From Phyllostachys edulis (taxonomy: Eukaryota; Streptophyta; Magnoliopsida; Poales; Poaceae): a stretch of DNA of 64,000 nucleotides. Below the pieces are notes generated by a model that saw nothing but the letters and a program-made list of their open reading frames with translations, was not told the origin of the DNA and made no database searches. The stretch's first letter is position 1. Each line of letters begins with the position of its first letter. Positions 46,063 through 58,361 of this stretch are shown here, one piece after another. The stretch is taken from assembly GCA_036346405.1 (NCBI GenBank), contig CM070567.1, positions 41,831,470 to 41,895,469 on the forward strand, given 5' to 3'. A program made the position numbers and the translations under genes.

Positions 46063-46735
46063 TGTAGAGGATTAAAACCTCTATGTATTATTTTAATACA
46101 TAAAAGACCATACGTCTTCATGGTCGTAACCCCTAAGACTAACGACTTCACTGGTCGTGAGAGTTCCAGATGATACATAATAGGTACCCTGGTCGGACAA
46201 GGCTTTATGCCTAAACTCCGACCAGTTGGCTGCTCGGAAAAGCCATGGTCTGGCACCCTTTACCATATGATGAATGGAACACGTGCTGAATGTTCCAAAC
46301 CATACGATGATATACAAGACACTGACAATAAACCACCCTACAGTTAAGCATTTCACAGGAACTTAACCGCAAGGTAGTTAACACATTGTTAACTGCCTTG
46401 AAACCCCGACCAGTCGTAACGTTTCACCAGGGACGCCTTCTCCAGGAGTAACTGCCGCCTCTTCGGGAGTTATTTAATGGTGGAACACAGAAGACGAAGA
46501 GAGAGGACACACAGAGCAAGGCAACACAGAAGCCAAAGCAGTAGCAAGGAAATCAGTCTTTAAGCCTGATTACTTTGCCCAGCATTCAATACATTCGGTG
46601 TAATTAGAGATAGTCCCTAGTCAGGTCTTGTAATTCCAGTTCATATCAATAAAGAGCAGTCCCCATTCTCTCCTAGGATACTCCACGTCATTTTCCTCTT
46701 TTTATTTCGTAAGATTGGCGACTCGATCGTCGACA
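46063..46735 (+). repeat. 3' LTR of the outer element (673 bp)
   Basis: Near-identical to 22655-23318 and followed by the TTTTC target duplication. Differences are scattered substitutions and small indels. Confidence 0.93.
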
Positions 46736-46740
46736 TTTTC

Positions 46741-47166
46741 AATGTCATGCTAAATGACATGATATGACGCGCATAAGCTAGCAGGGATCTCACCGGAATG
46801 CACAAAGGCTCGATTTGGTGGTCGCGGGCGTGCTCTGGACAAATGTGGGCACCTTTTGTGTTCCACGAGCTAGGGTCAAGACAAAAGCTGACATTAGAAA
46901 AAATGGACATGGCGATGAACGGAGAAGAGATGGGGTGCACTGGATTGCAATGGCGTCTTCTTCCTCAGCCACCGAGAGGAAGAATGGCGAAAAGAGAGGG
47001 CATGGAGGGGTATTATCCTCGGGCGTTGACGGAGATGGGAGTGGCGTCAAACAACGAAGCTCCAAGAGTGATCACAATGGGTGGTGGCTCACGACATTGA
47101 CGAGGCGGCGCAGCTTGCAACGGCGACATGGCGTTGAACTTCTGCGCGAGCACCAATGGGAGGTAA
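46741..47166 (-). mobile_element. Gypsy LTR C, second segment
   Basis: Short non-coding stretch between the outer element and solo LTR D, read as the continuation of the LTR interrupted at 22654. Open frames here carry no recognisable domain. Confidence 0.5.
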
Positions 47167-47989
47167 GAGACTATCAGGACCCTCTTGGTATGCCCCCGGA
47201 GAGATCTCCCAGGACCTCCCAGGAGGTCCGACCGGACCACCCGAAGGTCTGGGAGGTCCTCCAAGAATAACCAGAGAGGAAGTCCTCTAGGACCACCCAG
47301 GAGATCTCAGAGACCTTCCGGAGGTCCCAGCCTCTGTGCTTGTAACATCCGAAATGTATAATTAGGGTTAATCAAGTATAATTATATGTGTAGAAATTAA
47401 AACTTTTTCTCACATCTTGAAAAACCCTAAAATCTTATGTAATTCTTGTCCAAGAGTTGTGTAATCCAAAAACACAAAGCTCTTGTTGACCAAAAATCAA
47501 ACTCATTTTCCAATTATCTTAAATCTTGTGTCAAACATTTGGAATATATTTTCCTTGGTCCCAAAAACTGAGGTGGGACCCCTCTGAAAAATATCACAAG
47601 TTGTAAGACTTGTTTGATAATTTTTGGAGGCAAAACAATCCTTTAAACAACCTTCATGAATTTCCTGAGAAAAATGCATTACATAATAACCTCTGGAAAT
47701 TTTATGCAAGGTTGATCTCATGTCAGCAAGCTCCAGTTTAAATTTCATCAAATTTGGAGTTCCATTTGCTATCTCAAATAATTCTGCTAAGTTTCAACTG
47801 TTAAAAACTAAATTTAAAAGCCTTCACTTGTTCCTTGGGCTAGCCATGTTCAAGCCGGGTCCATTAACCTGTCTGCACCTCGTGAGACCTCATCTCCACC
47901 TTGATCGGTCGCGTAGTTGGATTTACATCCAACAGACCACAACCTCCTCCGCGGTCAACACCGCAAGGACCTCCCCACCTCATCAGTCA

Positions 47990-48840
47990 GAACTGTTGGA
48001 TCAAAGATCCACGATCATGACCTCCCCTGTGTTAAACCTCAAAGACCTCCTCGATTTTGTTAAACCATCGCAGTGAGGTCATCCCATCTTGTTGAGGTCG
48101 TAGCCGTTGGATCAAATCCAACAGCCACGACCTCCTCCTCAACATACTCGGTCAGGTCCTCCCACCTACGTGAGGTCATAGCCCTTGGATCCAAGATCCA
48201 TGGCCCTAACCTCCTCCTCTCAACCTAAACTAAACAAACCTCCCACCTCACCAAGGTCGTAGCCATTGGATCAAATCCAACAGCTCACGACCTCCCTGCG
48301 TCATCAAGCGCTCACAACCTCCCCCATCTTTTGTTGTGCACCGTTAGATTAAAATCTACGGTCACGACCTCCTTTGTCTCATGTGCACTGACCTCCCAAC
48401 AAGACGTGAGATCGTAGCCTAGATCTAAATCTAAAGGCCATGACCTCCCTTGTGCGTCGCAAGCAAGCTCGGGACCTCTACCTCTTTTGATCGGAACCCT
48501 TAGATCTAAATCTAACGGTCTGACCTCCCTTACTGTGCGCATCATATCAGACCTCCCGGTCATTGTGTGCCCTTGGATTTAAATCCAAAGGCCATGACCT
48601 CCCTCATGTCTTTTGGTCGCGTGCAGTTAAGTCCTCACCGGAGGTCCACACCGTTGGATGGAGATCCAACGCTTGACCTCTGTCCCTTTTCCTCACGTGC
48701 GTTTTGCGATTAAATCGGAGGGCCACGACCTCCCATCCTTGATCGTGTGGTGGGACCTCCTCCCACCACTTAAAACATCTTGATTCAAAATGAGATCCGA
48801 TGGTTAGGACCTCCCGGTCTTATCCAACGGTCAAAATGAC
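47990..48840. repeat. Degenerate repeats with embedded palindromes in LTR E
   Basis: Successive units of roughly 60-120 bases centre on CCGTTGGATCAAATCCAACG-like palindromes followed by a GACCTCC phrase. They lie upstream of the TATA-like site of LTR E. Confidence 0.75.
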
Positions 48841-49082
48841 CTCCTGTTCTTCTCCTTCCTTGGTCACGCATGCGTGGCCTCGAGCAAGTGAATTAATGCC
48901 CACTTGTCCCATCGGGTACTTATAACAACTCTTGTCGACCGCATTAAATGCAGTCGACCTTCCGCCTCCTCGTCCACACGGACATGTCACCATGTCGACC
49001 TCGTGTCTTGTCCAACCCCTTGAACCGAGCCATGGGCTAAGCTCACCATGAGCTTAACCCGGTCTATGACCTCTTTGCCCTA

Positions 49083-49093
49083 GCTATAAAACC
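49083..49093 (+). promoter_or_regulatory. TATA box of LTR E
   Basis: GCTATAAAACC followed by CT-rich DNA, about 1.74 kb into the LTR. Position and context fit the retrotransposon promoter. Confidence 0.6.
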
Positions 49094-49929
49094 TCCCCAC
49101 TGTTTCCATGGCTTCCTTTGCACACCATTATCCCTTGCTTGCACCACCTGCTTGCAGCTCTAAACCACCAAAGCTATCTTGGCCGCCATTGTTGAGAAGC
49201 TTGAAGCTCCTCGGTGGACAAGGGTCCCCGGAGTTTTTCCTCCTTTTCTCCTTGTTTCCATTTGTGCCCCGCCCTCTGGGACTAAGTCCTAACTTGATTT
49301 GTTGGGCATTTGCGAGAGGGACAAATTGGAGCTCTGAGTGAAGCTTTGGCCGTGGAGCACCCTTCCTCCCGGCACGGTCCTCCCTTCCTCGACCTCCTCG
49401 GCACCTTAGGACCTCCGGTACTCCTGATAGTCCTTTAGCGGCTGGCACCCGCATGTATGAGGTCGCGGAGCTTTTAAATTGGGCACACGCTTGATTGGAT
49501 GTCGCGGAGCTTCCTTTTGCATTTTGGTTTCGCAGTGTGCTTGTCTTCGTTGTCCTCTCGGCTCGCGGCGTTCAAAACCGTCGCCGCCGTTGAGAGGAGG
49601 TCCTTTGGGTGCGCATGGTTATTGCGGACCAACGGTATTATTGGATCTCGCCGCGAGGTCTACATCGCCGCGATGACCACATCTTCTTTCGGGTTTTGTC
49701 GAACACAACGGCAGCGTCGTTGTCGTTTTAGGACGTAAATCCTCCATTTTAATCGCTATCATGTGTTCCAATCATTGTAATCATGGGTGTCTTAACGCCT
49801 TAAATCCACCCTTTAATGCGTGCATTTAAGACCTCCGTGCGGACCTCCTTGATGTCCAACAGCGCATTTATTCATGTCCAAGTGCGTCGCGAAGTTAAAG
49901 TATTTGAGTGCAGGGCGTCCGCACCTCCT

Positions 49930-50300
49930 TCGAGGAGATCCGGGCGTCCAAGACCTCCCTTTATGCATCGTGGCCGCCTCGACCTCCTCCTGGAGGTCTG
50001 TGACGTTAGGACCTCCCTTAGGACCTCTCCGTAGCCATCTCAGCCGTTCATGACCTCCCCGGGTAGATCTTGACCGTCAAGGTCCTCCCTCGGACGATCT
50101 GGACCATCAAGGACCTCCCTTGGAACATCTGGACCGTCCAGGACCTCCCCCGTGAGGTCCTGACGATGTAGATTTTCCTCAGGGAGATCTTGATAGTTTG
50201 GACCTTCCTTTGGAAGATCTCAACCGTTGAGGACCTCCCTCGATCAGATCTGGTCCGTTCCGGACCTCCTCTCTATGTTGTGGTCCGTTGGATTTCCCAT
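49930..50300. repeat. About 30-bp repeats in LTR E
   Basis: Variants of GATCTTGACCGTCAAGGTCC followed by TCC recur every 30-40 bases. They are the same core, in the same LTR sense, as repeats in LTR A and LTR D. Confidence 0.75.
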
Positions 50301-53300
50301 CTACGGCCACGACCTCCCCCTCACCTCGCGCATGTGAGTTGCTAAGAGGTCCAGGACCTCTGGACCTTCACGTGCGCGTGTGTGATGTTCTCCTGGGAGG
50401 TCTTGAGCCGTTGGATTTAAGATCTGTGGCTCACGTCCTCCCATACCCTTGTGAGTTTTTGAAATTCCAGTGAGGTCTTAGTTAAACTGAAATAAGGTAT
50501 AGACTTTAGAAATTCATATCTCTTTCATTTTAATTCCAAATGAGGTCATTCAAATTGTGTTAGCTCTGTCTTGAACTTGACTTTAATCCAAAAATGATTG
50601 TAAGTTGAGTTCAGCTCCAAAGCACAGTTTGCCATTAGGTTTTAAAACCAACTTTAAAATGTGCACTTAAATCAATGCTTAACTTGTAAAATACATAACT
50701 AATGCTCTATAGATTATTTTTGGGTGAGACCAACTTTGTTGGTTTCCTCTCTTAGTGAACTCACTGTGAAAATTGGTCTTGAGCATGTTGCTGTTAGGAA
50801 ATTGAGGACTTGTGCATTGTAATTTTGTTCAAGTTCTTGTTTTTGAAAATTTGTAGAGAGTGCATAATAGCTCCAAATGAGGTGAACTCAATTGTGTTAT
50901 TCATCTCATGAGGTGCTGGTTTTACAGTAAAAATTTCAGCTTCACTTCTATTCTAGAAAATTTTGCGATGAACAGTAGCATATTTCTAATTAATAGGCTG
51001 AGCAGAATTGATTTCATCATATCTTTTGCATTGAGAATCCAAATCAATTGGTTCTTGTTGCTAAATTCATGATAAATCATTTTCTTGCTGCTGTAAAATT
51101 TTCATGGCTTTTGGAGTTCGTTTGTTGTGCGTCTTTTTGGTTTTTCGTCGTTCTTATCGGTTCTTTCTCGCTTTTCCGTTAGGTTTCGACATTTGTGGTG
51201 ATCCCGAGAGCGACCCTCTGCCACAACTTGGCCAGCAACAAGGCAAGCAGTTTGACCATTTCCATCATTGTCCCATTACTTTAAAGCTTAATACTTTGTT
51301 TTACTTCTATGTATGCATGCTACTTTGTGTTAAATGTCGTTAGTAATCCTATAGTCGCATAATCTGTAGGAATTCTTTATCCTCTACTACCATGAGCCTA
51401 GGTTATTTGCTGTGGTGGGAGCTCGTTGGATGAGCTCTTATCACTTAGTAGTTCCGATGTAAATTGCTTAGATATGCTTAGTTATCGGTAGAAATGGGCG
51501 ATCATCGACTTAGTCGATGATCTTGATCACTCAAAATGATTATTACTCCTATATGTCCAGCACTTGTGCTTTGATTAATTGTAAAATCAAAAGCTGAAAA
51601 TAAAAGATTGATTTAGATTTGGGCATATTGGATGGATGGTGCGGTTTTGGAATGTGGTGGTATGCACGGGTCCCTAAGGACCGAGTACTTGGGTCACTAA
51701 GCCAGCGATTTCACGTACTAACCACACGAGGGCATATGGAACCCTCTTGACTAAGTACTCTAGGAGGTGTTAATTATGAGCGAACTTCGGTTGGTGTGTT
51801 TTCAAAACAAATGTATATGTATAGTGTGGGAGGGAGCATTAGCTTAGGGAAGGTTGTGATGTCTCTTTCTCCCGTGGGTTGTGCAGCTCGTAATTAGCAT
51901 TCATCCTTTGGAAAGGTCTCGTAGGACTTAGCTGCAAAGACACCTTCTAAGTGTGCGTAAAGGAAAGGCGATGCGACGTGTGGGTACAGTGGTACACCTG
52001 CAGGATAAAACTATTGAATAGCCTCGTCCTAGGTTATGGACATGCTTGGTAAGGTCGTTCAAGACTAGACTACAACCTTTAATTAAAACTTGACATGGTT
52101 GGTATGAGCGGGAGTTCATGCTATTGTTGTGGTGACTTGGGTTAGTCACTTCGAGTTGTTCTTGTTGTTGTTATTATGTTATTATCGCGTTGTTATTTCA
52201 ACAATTAAAAAAATGCTTTGTCAAATTGCTTTCAATCTATTATGTTATTGCAAATAAATGTTGCTTTATGCTAAAATGAGTCCAAAGCCTCATCCACTTA
52301 AATAAAGCTTGCATGTAGCTATTTATAGTTCTGTTATCTCACACGTAAGTCTTGCGGAGTACTTTATGTACTCATCTGCCCGTGGTTGTGGCAATTTTTT
52401 TTTTGTGGCTTTTGTTGCAGAGGAAGAAGGAGAGCTCCTAGAGCCTCTCTTTTGCGCCACGTGTTGCGCTTTCTTGACGACTAGCTTGGCGGTCCGGATG
52501 CCTAGGGTTAAGGCTCACCGATTGGCTTTGTGTTATAGCCATCTTTATGGCACTTTTGCTTCATTGTTATCTTTGTAGAATTGTTGCTATTTGGCCTAAG
52601 GGCCTCTCTTTGTAATATCTATTCCATATTAATGTTAACTTCGGTTTGTTGCTTATGTTCTATGTGTTGTATGGAATTGATACATTCTTTTGTTGTGAGG
52701 TATGTATACTGCATTCTGGGAAGTATACATCTCTCGAGACCGGGTTTATTTGGTTGATAATACTAGGGTCAATCGGATGACTAAGTATTATGAGCCTAAT
52801 AAACATCGGGGTCTCACAGTGCTCTGAGCTAGGCCCAGGATCACTAGCTAGCTCGCACAGATCGACGCAGGTGTAATCACAACCACGCAACAAGCAACAA
52901 GATGAAGCAGACAAATTAACTTATATGAAACAAGGACCTTATGGTCAAGGTTGTTTACAGAAGTCGCCACCAAGGGCTTACAAAAACTGATAACAAAACT
53001 TTACAGCGGAACCACCGAAACGAGCGAGGCCATCCGGCAAGCCCACAGGCTGTCGAGTGGAGGACGTCCCTAGACGGCTGGATCATCAAAGAACTCCTCG
53101 AAGAGGTCTGAACACCCTTGATCTTCTTCCGTCACTGCTCAAACAGAGGGTAAGCCATGAGTACGTTTGAATGTACTCAGCAAGTCGCAGGGAACAATTA
53201 TGCACATAATATTCATGTATTGGCTTGGCCAAGGAGAGCTGTAAGGTTAGTTTGCAGAAAGCAGGACTTGACAGTAAATAGCATAAGTAGATTGAAAAGC

Positions 53301-55679
53301 TCAAGATTAAAAGCATAATGCATAGATACATTTGATTTCAAAAGAGGTCGTGAGCACCCACTCACTACCAAGACTACTCTGGAGCACCCACTCCAGAGCT
53401 CCACAACCCGCCCCTGGACCACAACTCGAGCCAACCATGACCCCTTTGTAGCCGGCCAAGGTCTCTTCGAGGCAAAGCCATGGCCTCTCGCAGAAGTGCC
53501 CAGGGACACAATTTCATACAAGTCTACCCCTTGCGTAATTTCACCTGGCAATGTCCATGACCAAGGACTTGGCTATTCGAATAGATTTTTCACTCTGTAG
53601 AGGTGTACAACTTTACCCACAATCCATGATCTCTCTAGCAGGACGGATTCCGGAAAGACCCTTGCTCACTTCCGAAGGTGAGCAGTCTAGAGAGCGTGGC
53701 AAGGCCTTTACAAAGCTTTGAATTGGCTCGAAGCTGCCCGCTAAGGTTTCGCAAATCCCCCCTGCCAGGTTATTGGGTGCCCCCTCTTGCGCCAAATACC
53801 AAAGACGCTTCCACCACAATGTAAACAAGCCAGCTCATTGCTAATTATTCGGCCCAGGCCATCCCCATAAAATGACCTTGTGGTTGCACGGATTACCCGG
53901 ATCCACAGACACAAAGTTAAGTCCATAATTGATGCTCAGGCAATACTTCCACATCCCAGTGTGCGTATAGCACCCCCTTTACTACACGATCAATTGCCCG
54001 AGCAAGGAAACATTTTGGGTTCAACCTGGCCAAAGACCACCCTGGTCTTGGCACCACAAATTTTAACAAGAATGGCATCGCACCATAATCATCACAGCTG
54101 TGGAGTTAGCACCACAGCTGCTCAATAGTGGCACCAACCACAGTTCCATAGTTCAATTAGTCAGGATTATTAATGATGAAACATGATTCTCAAGTCCCAC
54201 GGTTCTAAAGCAATGCTAAGCATAAACATACGGTCCCATGTTGGCAATATCAAGAGATACCAACTAAAATTATCCGTTCTAAGTTGTCCAAGGGGTTCAT
54301 GTCAACATGATGGTTACAAACATCCAAAGAGGCATAATGTCAAGTGGGATATAGCTACTGCCCAAAACATTACTTATAAAAATAGCCATGCATGATAATG
54401 TAAAACAACATATTTTTGAAATGCTAGGTTCAACATGATCAAAGGCCTGCGACTTGCCTTCGATGAAAAGTGGCGGGGCTTCGGCGGTGGCTGCTGGTTC
54501 CAAGTACTCTTCCACGAAATCGGGACCTATACGTTCGCAAAGAATCAAATAAGCAAAACAACTGTTGGAAAAGAACTTAAAAAGACTTAAAGGAATTTAA
54601 ACGAACTCATCCAAAAACCAGAAAACAGGAATTCTCGACGAAAAAGAGATCCAAGCCAGAGAGGGTGGTCTTTGCAAAAATACCAAGAGGTGGTCTCGAC
54701 CGAAAGGAGGTCATGGCCAAGAGGGAGGGTGATCTTTGCAAAAAGATCAAAAAAGACCAAGAGGTGGTCTTTGCCAAAAAGGCCAAGAAGGTCGTCTTTG
54801 CAAAAAGACCAAGAAGGTCGCCTTTGCGAAGAGAGGCCTTCGGGAGGTCCAAAGGGAGAGAAGGTCCTGAGGAAGACACAATCACTTTATGAGGTCGCAA
54901 AGAAACACGACCGCGTAATGTAGTCGTAGCAAAGATACAATCGCGCGATGTGGTCGTATGAACAAGAAAAGGACAGACACCAAGAAACTTACCAAGGCCA
55001 GGAACGAGTTAAAGATAAGAAGGAGGAGCTGATCCAGAGGCTGGATGATGACCGGTTGGTGGTGACGGGCAGGACGTCGCAGAGGCTCTGGCAGGCCCTT
55101 TGCGACGAGGAAGCGAGGGCGTAGCTCCAAAGGGGCTTCCTGCTGAAACTCCAAACTCAGGGAAGATTAGGCAAAGAGGCTAGGATCACTGAAGGAAGGC
55201 TCACTTAGGCTATTTTTATAGCCAGAGAGGAAAAACAAAGAGGGAGCCGTAGAGAGGCTTAGGGACATAAGGGTCAAAGGTAGGTGAGAGTCAAGGCAAG
55301 TGTCACAACTGATTTGGTGAAGGACAGTCAAAACATACTTTGCTAAGAAGGAAGGGAACAAGGAGGGAGATTAAGGTGCCACGCAAGTGACAACGTAAGT
55401 GACCGCATTTAATGCACCCAGATTTTTGTGGCGGAGGAATTGAGAAAGTGGGTGAGATCGACAAGTGGGCTAGTCAAACTCAGGTAAACAGATCAGTCAA
55501 AGGGATAGTCGCGACCAAAGGGAAAATCGGGACCAACAGGGGTGGTCTCAACCGCCAAGGTGGTCTTTGGGAAAAAAAGAACACAGGGAGGAGGTCGCGG
55601 CAAAACGACAAAGGAAGAGATCGCGGCCTCAGAGGGAGGTCGTAGCCCAAGGGGGTGGTTTTTGTAAAAAAAAAAAAAA

Positions 55680-55975
55680 AGGCCAAAAGAGCGAGGAGGT
55701 CCAATCGAGGGAAGGTCTGGACAGCCAAGATCAATCAAAGGAAGGTCCTGACGGTCAGATCCACAAGGGAAGGTCCTGACGGTTAAGATCTCCAAAGGGG
55801 AGACCCTAACGGTCAAGATCTAAACAAGGGAGGTCCTGACGGTTAAGATCTCAAAAGGGGAGGTCCTAACGGTCAAGATCTAAACAAGGGAGGTCCTAAC
55901 GGTTAAGATCACCAAAGGGGAGGTCCTAACGGTCAAGATCTAAACAAGGGAGGTCGGAACCCTGGATCCAAATAA
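55680..55975. repeat. 30-bp tandem repeats (60-bp dimers) in LTR D
   Basis: From 55,771 on, AGGTCCTAACGGTCAAGATC alternates with AGGTCCTGACGGTTAAGATC in a strict 60-bp register (55801, 55861, 55921). Confidence 0.9.
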
Positions 55976-56264
55976 AGGGAGGTCTGGACCCTTAGATCAA
56001 ACGAAGGGAGGAGGTCCAAAAGAAGAAAAGAACTGGGCCGAAGGAGAGCTCGGAGCGAACAAGGGAAAGGAAGAACTCCAACAAACTTGAGAAGAAGAAG
56101 CCAAAACTGATTTAGTTGAAGTTTGACTAATTCAAGTTAAATCCTTAAATTTCCAAAATTCCAAGTTAAGCTTGAGCGATTCAATAAAGCCGAATGGTTC
56201 CTTTTTTTTTGGGGGGGGGTGAAAACTGGCAGAAACCCTAGGACAAATGGGACGTTACAGAGAC

Positions 56265-57064
56265 GAAGCTGACAAGTGGGGCCCAGTTGGCAACGACTCA
56301 ACACACGCGCGCGTCGCAGCCTGGTGCGACACAGTGTAGCTAGGTGGTTAGGTCAAGTCAGCTCGCCCGGGTTGAAACGTTTGAACCGACCGAGAGCTAA
56401 TCAGACCACGCGTTTAGATGGTCTGATTGAGATCTGACGATCCAGGTGCGCTGCACGCTCGGACAGTCCGAACAGCTCCGCTCAAATCTAACGGTTCATT
56501 TCAAATCGGACGGTTAGAACGTATAAACGGTTGGGTTCGACCAAGTGAAAGTGGCTTGGTCGGTCGCACCCGAGTCCAATAGTGCTAGGGTTGAGTCTAG
56601 GGTTTGACTGGGAATTAAAATTGAAAACCTACTTTGACCGGGCCACTAAAAATAGCAATAAAAATCCTAAAACTCTAAAATAAATCAGAGGGGTTCCTGG
56701 GACATCTTAGTACTCAAATAAAATCTTAAAATTCACTGTTCAAGATTTATTTGCTTATTTTAAATTCAAACCTAACTTAGGTTATTGTATTCAGATTGAA
56801 TTTTCTGGGGGTCGAATTGAGTTCCAAAAATTTTGGAAAATTATATTTATTCGTGATAAATATTATAGTATTTTAATAAATTATTTTGCAGAGAACTTTA
56901 TAAGCATATGTTTCTGTTTTCTTTTGGAGCTTAAGTTTAAGTTAGGGTTTCAATCTTTGATTAAGATTTTCCAAATGCAACAAAATATGCAAATGCTTCC
57001 AAAAATACTATGCATGCTGATGAGATGCATACTAATTATCATTAATTAACTTGGGGATGTGACA
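56265..57064 (-). mobile_element. Gypsy LTR C, final segment
   Basis: Ends GGGGATGTGACA at 57064, the reverse complement of a TGTCACATCCCC LTR start. AT-rich next to the terminus, as in LTRs A, B and D. This marks the right boundary of the retrotransposon cluster. Confidence 0.65.
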
Positions 57065-58089
57065 CGCGAAAAGCTTTTACGTTAAAGGATGCTCATCCGG
57101 GTTTGCAATATGTCGAGGAACAATTCATGCGGATACAAGCTAGTGATGAAGCCTGGGCAAACTTAGGCCCTGATCATTGACATCTGCGTGGAAGAGGTGC
57201 TTGCAAACAATAGACCCCTGCAATGTTTGAATAACAAAGGGTATCGGAACCTTATGACCAAGTTCAAATAACGTACTAATAAAGAATACAGCCGTAAGCA
57301 ATTAAAAAACCATTGGGACAGCTTGAAAAGAGACTATTCCAATTGGAAGACATTGAAGCTCCATGCATCGGGGCTAGGCATCGATCCTAAGACTGGATCC
57401 ATTGAGGCAAGTGATCAGTGGTGGGCTGAACAGATTAAGGTATGAAATCTTTAGTGCTGTTGCATGTGTATTGGAATTCAATTGTTCAAATTGTTTCATG
57501 GATTCTTGCATTTCTTTAATCGTAGGCCATATCACAATGTAGTAAGTTCAAGAAAGCACCCCTGCAGCATGAGGACAGGCTTGACATCATTTTTGATGGT
57601 GCAAGTTGTACGAATGAATCATCTCTTGTCCCTGGAGCAGATGGTGTAGCCCATGTCAATCTTGAGGATGATGAGGGTGAGGGTGATGAGCCTCAGGGTG
57701 AGGAGGGAACCACTGCACCGAAGAAGTCAGTCCATATGGACAAGGGCAAGAAGAGAGTTGGCCATGACTCACCAAGTGGGAAGAGGCCGAAGAAGACATA
57801 CAAAGACGTGCAACTGAAGCGATTGGTGGACATTATGGAGAGGTCTCACGGTAGCAAGAATTCTGCAACCAGTGTACCTGGTCCAGTGGTTGATCCTGTT
57901 AGGCAAGAGATATCTGAGATGATTGATTTGGTTATTGAGGCTGGGGCCGAAGAAGGGAGTGATGAGCATTTCTATGCCACACAACTCCTCATCAAGAAGG
58001 AGTATCAAGATGTCTTTCACACACTAAAGACACCTCAAGGGCGGCTAGCATGGCTTACAAGGACATGGGAGGAGAAGAAGAGGCGTTAG
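57065..58089 (+). pseudogene. PIF/Harbinger-type Myb/SANT-like ORF1 protein, 5'-truncated
   Basis: The frame from about 57,177 reads IDICVEEVLANNRP, then YSRKQLKNHWDSLKRDYSNW and ASDQWWAEQIK: a Myb/SANT-like (Myb_DNA-bind_3) domain. An intron at 57440-57525 (GTATGA...CGTAG) joins to exon 2. Exon 2 runs through an acidic stretch, a basic KKRVGHDSPSGKRPKKT segment and a helical tail to TAG at 58087-58089. An internal TAA follows MTKFK near 57,270, and the 5' end is cut by LTR C. In PIF/Harbinger transposons such a protein (ORF1) partners the transposase and is needed for transposition. Plants also have host genes of this family, so transposon origin rests on the neighbouring transposase-like start. 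Confidence 0.75.
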
Positions 58090-58361
58090 ATAGTTTGAAT
58101 TGTATTCGTGAGAGTTGAACCTATATATCCCTTATGTCATGTGTTATATTCCTGGCAGTTGAACCTATATATCCCTTATGTCATGTGTTATGTAACATAC
58201 TATGTGACTTGTTCTGTTAGTTATGTATGCTACTTGCTGGTTTCTTATTAAATATGTCATTTGTTTATGCTATGTGTGCTTTTTGTATGGTTGTCATTTT
58301 CTACTTGTGTTCTTTTAGTGTATGGTTGTCACTTATTAATTATGTTATTTTTTTGTGACAG

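Larger units (their letters stand above)
22655..46735 (+). mobile_element. Outer Ty3/gypsy element (RIRE2/Tat-like) with nested insertions
   Basis: Paired direct LTRs (22655-23318 and 46063-46735) both begin TGTAGAGGATTAAAACC and end ATCGTCGACA. The 5-bp target duplication TTTTC flanks the whole (22650-22654 and 46736-46740). The internal order is primer site, gag, protease, reverse transcriptase, RNase H, integrase, an antisense ORF on the minus strand, polypurine tract and 3' LTR. An extra antisense ORF between pol and the 3' LTR is known in RIRE2/Grande-type Tat-lineage elements. Two younger elements sit inside it at 29.42-34.00 kb and 34.45-41.97 kb. The coding regions are decayed, so it is not autonomous now. 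Confidence 0.9.
47341..52818 (+). mobile_element. 5.48 kb TG...CA element without genes, probable giant solo LTR E
   Basis: Starts TGTAACATCC, ends GGGGTCTCACA, and is flanked by the target duplication GTGCT (47336-47340 and 52819-52823) inside LTR D. No gag, pol, primer site or second LTR copy was seen. A TATA-like GCTATAAAACC lies at about 49,083, followed by leader-like CT-rich sequence. The 3' part has the AT-rich texture of the U5 side of gypsy LTRs. The simplest reading is one LTR, with U3 about 1.7 kb and R-U5 about 3.7 kb. Confidence 0.8.
47172..56259 (-). mobile_element. Solo LTR D (about 3.6 kb) carrying a nested insertion
   Basis: The left end TATCAGGACC (expected TG mutated to TA) and right end GGGACGTTACA are flanked by the target duplication GAGAC (47167-47171 and 56260-56264). 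The first 169 bases and the part from 52824 align with LTR A: GACCTTATGGTCAAG near 14,440 and near 52,930, and AAGGCCTTTACAAAG near 15,085 and 53,705. On the minus strand a TATA-like CTATAAAAATAGC lies at about 55,209-55,222. No internal region is present, so it is a solo LTR. Net length without the nested element is about 3605 bp. Confidence 0.85.
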
